NCBI GenBank assembly: GCA_041552055.1
Contig: JBFELO010000001.1
Coordinates: 1 to 64,000, forward strand
DNA from: JBFELO01 sp041552055
GTDB lineage: Bacteria; Acidobacteriota; Thermoanaerobaculia; Thermoanaerobaculales; Sulfomarinibacteraceae
Length of the DNA: 64,000 bases
Direction: 5' to 3'
Shown here: positions 61,446 through 64,000 of the stretch, one piece after another
Position numbering within the stretch: the first letter of the stretch is position 1
How the letters are laid out: the number at the start of each line of letters is the position of its first letter
Position numbers and translations under genes: made by a program
The notes under the pieces: model-generated
What the model was told of the DNA's origin: nothing
The model's input: only the letters and a program-made list of their open reading frames with translations
Database searches by the model: none

Positions 61446-62771
61446 TCAGTCACCGATTGACGGCCGCCCGTTCGGGCGGCCGTCATCGTCCTCGCGCCCG
61501 GCTTCACCGCTCGCCACGAGGGCACGCGCCCACAGCACCGGCCCCACCAGCTGATTGATGACCACCGCCGCCACCACCACCGTCGCCAGCCGTTCGCCGA
61601 TACCTTCGAGTTCGCGACCGATGCGCGCGGCGAGACCCAACGACAAGCCGGCCTGGGCAACAAACCCTTGCCACGCCCACTGCACGACCGATGGACCCGC
61701 ACCGGCGACCCGCGCCGGCAGTCGCGTCAGCAGCCACACCGCGGCCAGCCGCACGGCCACGTACAGTGCGGCGGGGAGCCAGACCACCGTGAACACCCCG
61801 AGGTCGAGGTCGGCGCCGACCAGCGCGAAGAACACGACGTAGATCGGCCCGGCCGACCGCTCGAGCGCATCCAGAAACGCCGCCGAAGAGCGGCCGAAGA
61901 TATTTCGCACCGCGAACCCCACCGCCACGCACACCAGCAGGTGCTCCACCGGCGCCGCCCGCCCGAGCTCGAACGACACCAGGGCCAGCGCGAGCACCGC
62001 CAGCTCGAGGTGGCGGCCGACCTTGCCCAGGTAAATACCGAACACCAGCCCCAGACCGCAGCCGACCACGAGCGAGAGGATGATCTCGATCCCGACGGCT
62101 CGTACGAGCGACAGATCGAGCGGTTCGTCGCCGAGGGCCGCACGCCCCGCAGCGTAGACCCACGCGAAGAGCAGCAACACCAACACGTCCTTCAGCACCG
62201 TCACGCCGAGCACGGTCTCGGTCAGCTCGCCGCGGGCCCGCATCTCGGTGATGACTGCAATCGTGGTCGACGGTGACACCGCTACCGCGATCACACCCAA
62301 CAGCGTGGCCACGGCAACTGCCTCGGCCGCCGTCAGCGGTCCCAGAAACGGCACCGCCGCCAGTCCGAGCCACGTCGCGCCCGCCACCACGAGCCAGATG
62401 CCCAGCACGTGCCCGAGGGTGATCGCGGCCAGCGGCCGCGCACGATCGCGGATTTTGCGCCACCGGAGCTGGGCCCCCGCGGTGAGCGCGATCAGGCCGA
62501 GCGCCAACTCCTGGAAGAGGTGCAGGAACCGGGCATCGTCGGCGGTCTCGAGCCCGAGCGCGTATGGACCCGCCAGCAGTCCGAGGACCAGGTAACCGGT
62601 GATCCTCGGCAGCCGCCACCGCGCGGCGAGCTCACCGGACAGCACGCCGCCGATGATCAGGCAGCTGAGGCTGATCAGCGCCGACCCTGCCCGATCCTCG
62701 ACCACGCCCACGCCGAGCGCGCGAGCCGTCCAGCTCGTCGCGGCGAGCACAGCGAACAGGAACCACCTCAT
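61446..62771 (-). CDS. CPA2-like cation:proton antiporter membrane subunit
   Basis: A 441-residue protein with about twelve membrane helices. It has the antiporter core: RLPRITGYLVLGLLAGPYALG early on, SPSTTIAVITEMRARGELTET, then VTVLKDVLVLLLF with the candidate ion-binding Asp in the middle of a helix. ARKAG-type loops near the end include QAGLSLGLAARIG. No TrkA-N or TrkA-C nucleotide-binding domain follows. The ATG at 62771 overlaps the stop of the next gene by four bases, so both are translated together. Ion specificity cannot be told. Confidence 0.82.
   Translation of the reverse strand: MRWFLFAVLAATSWTARALGVGVVEDRAGSALISLSCLIIGGVLSGELAARWRLPRITGYLVLGLLAGPYALGLETADDARFLHLFQELALGLIALTAGAQLRWRKIRDRARPLAAITLGHVLGIWLVVAGATWLGLAAVPFLGPLTAAEAVAVATLLGVIAVAVSPSTTIAVITEMRARGELTETVLGVTVLKDVLVLLLFAWVYAAGRAALGDEPLDLSLVRAVGIEIILSLVVGCGLGLVFGIYLGKVGRHLELAVLALALVSFELGRAAPVEHLLVCVAVGFAVRNIFGRSSAAFLDALERSAGPIYVVFFALVGADLDLGVFTVVWLPAALYVAVRLAAVWLLTRLPARVAGAGPSVVQWAWQGFVAQAGLSLGLAARIGRELEGIGERLATVVVAAVVINQLVGPVLWARALVASGEAGREDDDGRPNGRPSIGD
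61459..61484. terminator. Strong hairpin between convergent genes
   Basis: A perfect 12-bp GC stem, GACGGCCGCCCG with its complement and a TT loop, lies between the end of the secreted-protein gene and the antiporter stop. It overlaps the antiporter's last codons. A bidirectional terminator is likely, though no T-tract follows. Confidence 0.5.
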
Positions 62772-63943
62772 CCGGCCGTCCCGCCCCGAGGCCGGACCAG
62801 GTGCCGACCCATCCACCAACGTCCCACGAGTTGGTGTATCACCATCGCCGCCACCACAGCTTCGAGAACCCCTTCGCTGCCCGTCGAGAAACCGACCAAC
62901 GCGACCAACAGCCCGAGTGCCAGCTCGCCCTGCGGCAGGAGCCCGAGACCGAGCCCTGGCACCTTAACCGGCACACCGTGACGGCCCGCCCGGGCCGCCA
63001 GCACGCGACCCCCGATCAGGGCTCCCAGAACCCTCCCAACGACGATGACGGCGAAGATCTGCCACGAAAAGGCCACGCCGCTCCACGCCGCCCCGACCAA
63101 CACCAGCAGTGCGATGACGAGCGGCCGTTCGAGCGAGTGTGCGACGCGCAGGATCCGGTGGGGAAATTCGGCTCGGTTGATCAGGATCGCGCCGGAACAG
63201 GTTGCGGCGGGCAGTGCACTGACGCCGAGCAGCGCGGTCGCGCCGGCCAATCCCACCATGGTGCCGATAAGGAGGGTCACGATCTCCACCGGCTCTCGAA
63301 CACCTCGCACGAGCACCAGGGACAGGTACCCGACCACGATGCCGATGCCCACCAGGTAGAGCAACAGCTGCCACTGCGACAGACCGTGGGCCACCTCGGA
63401 CAACGGGCTGGCCCATACGGATGCGACACCGAAACCCGCCACCGCGGGCAGGCCGGCGAAGGCACCCACCAGCTTGAGCAGGCGGAACGCGGAGCGGTCG
63501 GCAGGCACCCGACCGCGCGCCACACCTTCGAGCGTGCTCGGGGCCGGCGCCATGGCGACCGCCGCCAGGGAGAGCGCCAGCCACGGCCGCAGGCCAAGCA
63601 GAAAGCCACACAGTGCCACTGAGGATCCGATGAGCAGTGGCACCAGCCAGCCCACCCGACGGTGCCACGGCCGCAGGTGGCGGAGCACGCGGAGCTCGAT
63701 CTGTAACCCGAACACGAGTCCGATCCACGCCAGACCGAGCAGTACCACGACCCGCAACGTCACTAGAACGTCGGCCGGAAACAGGCCGAACGCGCGATCG
63801 CCAAGGGCAAAGCCGACGGCCAGGAACGACAACCCCTCCATCGCCGGGGCCCGCAGTCCCCGTCGTGCGAGAGCGGCCCGCAACTCGGTACCGAGCAGGG
63901 CGAAGGCGACCAGCACCAGGAACGCCACTGTTCCGCGCAGCAT
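62768..63943 (-). CDS. Antiporter-like membrane protein lacking the ion-site aspartate
   Basis: A 391-residue protein with about ten to twelve hydrophobic helices, arranged like a CPA2 antiporter half. It has WLALSLAAVAMAPAPSTLEG, a loop, then FRLLKLVGAFAGLPAVAGFG, and a C-terminal LGLLPQGELALGLLVALVGF block equivalent to the QAGLSLGLA region of its neighbour. When aligned by eye on the shared PST motif, the position of the neighbour's Asp is Ala. It may be an inactive or regulatory partner. The start ATG at 63943 lies close to the window end, and no other upstream gene is seen. Confidence 0.72.
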   Translation of the reverse strand: MLRGTVAFLVLVAFALLGTELRAALARRGLRAPAMEGLSFLAVGFALGDRAFGLFPADVLVTLRVVVLLGLAWIGLVFGLQIELRVLRHLRPWHRRVGWLVPLLIGSSVALCGFLLGLRPWLALSLAAVAMAPAPSTLEGVARGRVPADRSAFRLLKLVGAFAGLPAVAGFGVASVWASPLSEVAHGLSQWQLLLYLVGIGIVVGYLSLVLVRGVREPVEIVTLLIGTMVGLAGATALLGVSALPAATCSGAILINRAEFPHRILRVAHSLERPLVIALLVLVGAAWSGVAFSWQIFAVIVVGRVLGALIGGRVLAARAGRHGVPVKVPGLGLGLLPQGELALGLLVALVGFSTGSEGVLEAVVAAMVIHQLVGRWWMGRHLVRPRGGTAG

Positions 63944-64000
63944 GGTCCCAGTGTACCGGGGGCTGGCTGACGTGCCCCCCGCCCGCTCATGTGACTCGGT

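Overview
The window is 64 kb of high-GC bacterial chromosome, almost fully coding. It holds housekeeping and envelope genes and no phage, plasmid or transposase genes. The host is a diderm: it has lipid A/Kdo genes (lpxK, waaA, an lpxL-like acyltransferase), outer-membrane porin and lipoprotein genes, RlpA and an LptM-like lipoprotein N-terminus. High GC, the MglA/MglB pair, DUF1573, PiT and Na/Pi transporters, and very repeat-rich spacers suggest an Acidobacteriota-type organism, perhaps Thermoanaerobaculia-like. That placement is inference from gene content, not a phylogeny.

Layout. 0.6-2.7 kb: a TetR regulator with two matching palindromic operators, then manC. 2.8-4.1 kb: an NtrC-type sigma-54 activator. 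4.5-9.5 kb: holA, a DksA-like factor, and the block rplU-rpmA-obgE-nadD-rsfS-rlmH (ribosome assembly and NAD synthesis). 10-12.9 kb: ECF sigma factor, anti-sigma factor and Spy-like protein, then a DagK-family lipid kinase. 13.1-18.9 kb: phosphate uptake (PiT with a PhoU-like tail, Na/Pi cotransporter, PhoU), a histidine-kinase remnant and a porin. 19-25.1 kb: a phosphodiesterase-family lipoprotein, RlpA, PurB and arginine deiminase. 25.2-30.8 kb: a GT87-like membrane protein, lpxL-like, lpxK, waaA and carbamate kinase. 30.9-35.5 kb: prmC, prfA, rpmE, an isocitrate/isopropylmalate dehydrogenase and a GT2. 35.8-41.6 kb: a degenerate phosphodiesterase-fold membrane protein, pyrF, a DUF4845-like protein, lepB, tsaD and a DUF1573 protein. 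41.7-50.1 kb: mpl and pgpA, then hslV-hslU, an FN3 lipoprotein with an LptM-like N-terminus and dapF, then a UvrD/PcrA helicase. 50.1-55.2 kb: glmS, transaldolase and transketolase, which link fructose-6-phosphate, pentose phosphates and amino sugars. 55.4-58.8 kb: mglB-mglA and dnaX-recR. 59-61.4 kb: two tandem paralogous secreted proteins of unknown role. 61.4-63.9 kb: two overlapping CPA2-like antiporter genes.

Many genes overlap by 4 bp (ATGA, GTGA or TTGA) and so are probably translationally coupled: nadD/obgE, rlmH/rsfS, the sigma/anti-sigma pair, lpxL/lpxK, mpl/pgpA, FN3/dapF, hslV/hslU, mglB/mglA and the antiporters. The spacers are the unusual part. They carry at least three kinds of dispersed repeat: long bipartite hairpin elements confined to the first 12 kb, GTGCCTGGCACC palindromes, and degenerate 6- or 7-base tandem repeats whose arms often recur inverted. 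No rRNA, tRNA, CRISPR array, insertion sequence or replication origin was recognised.
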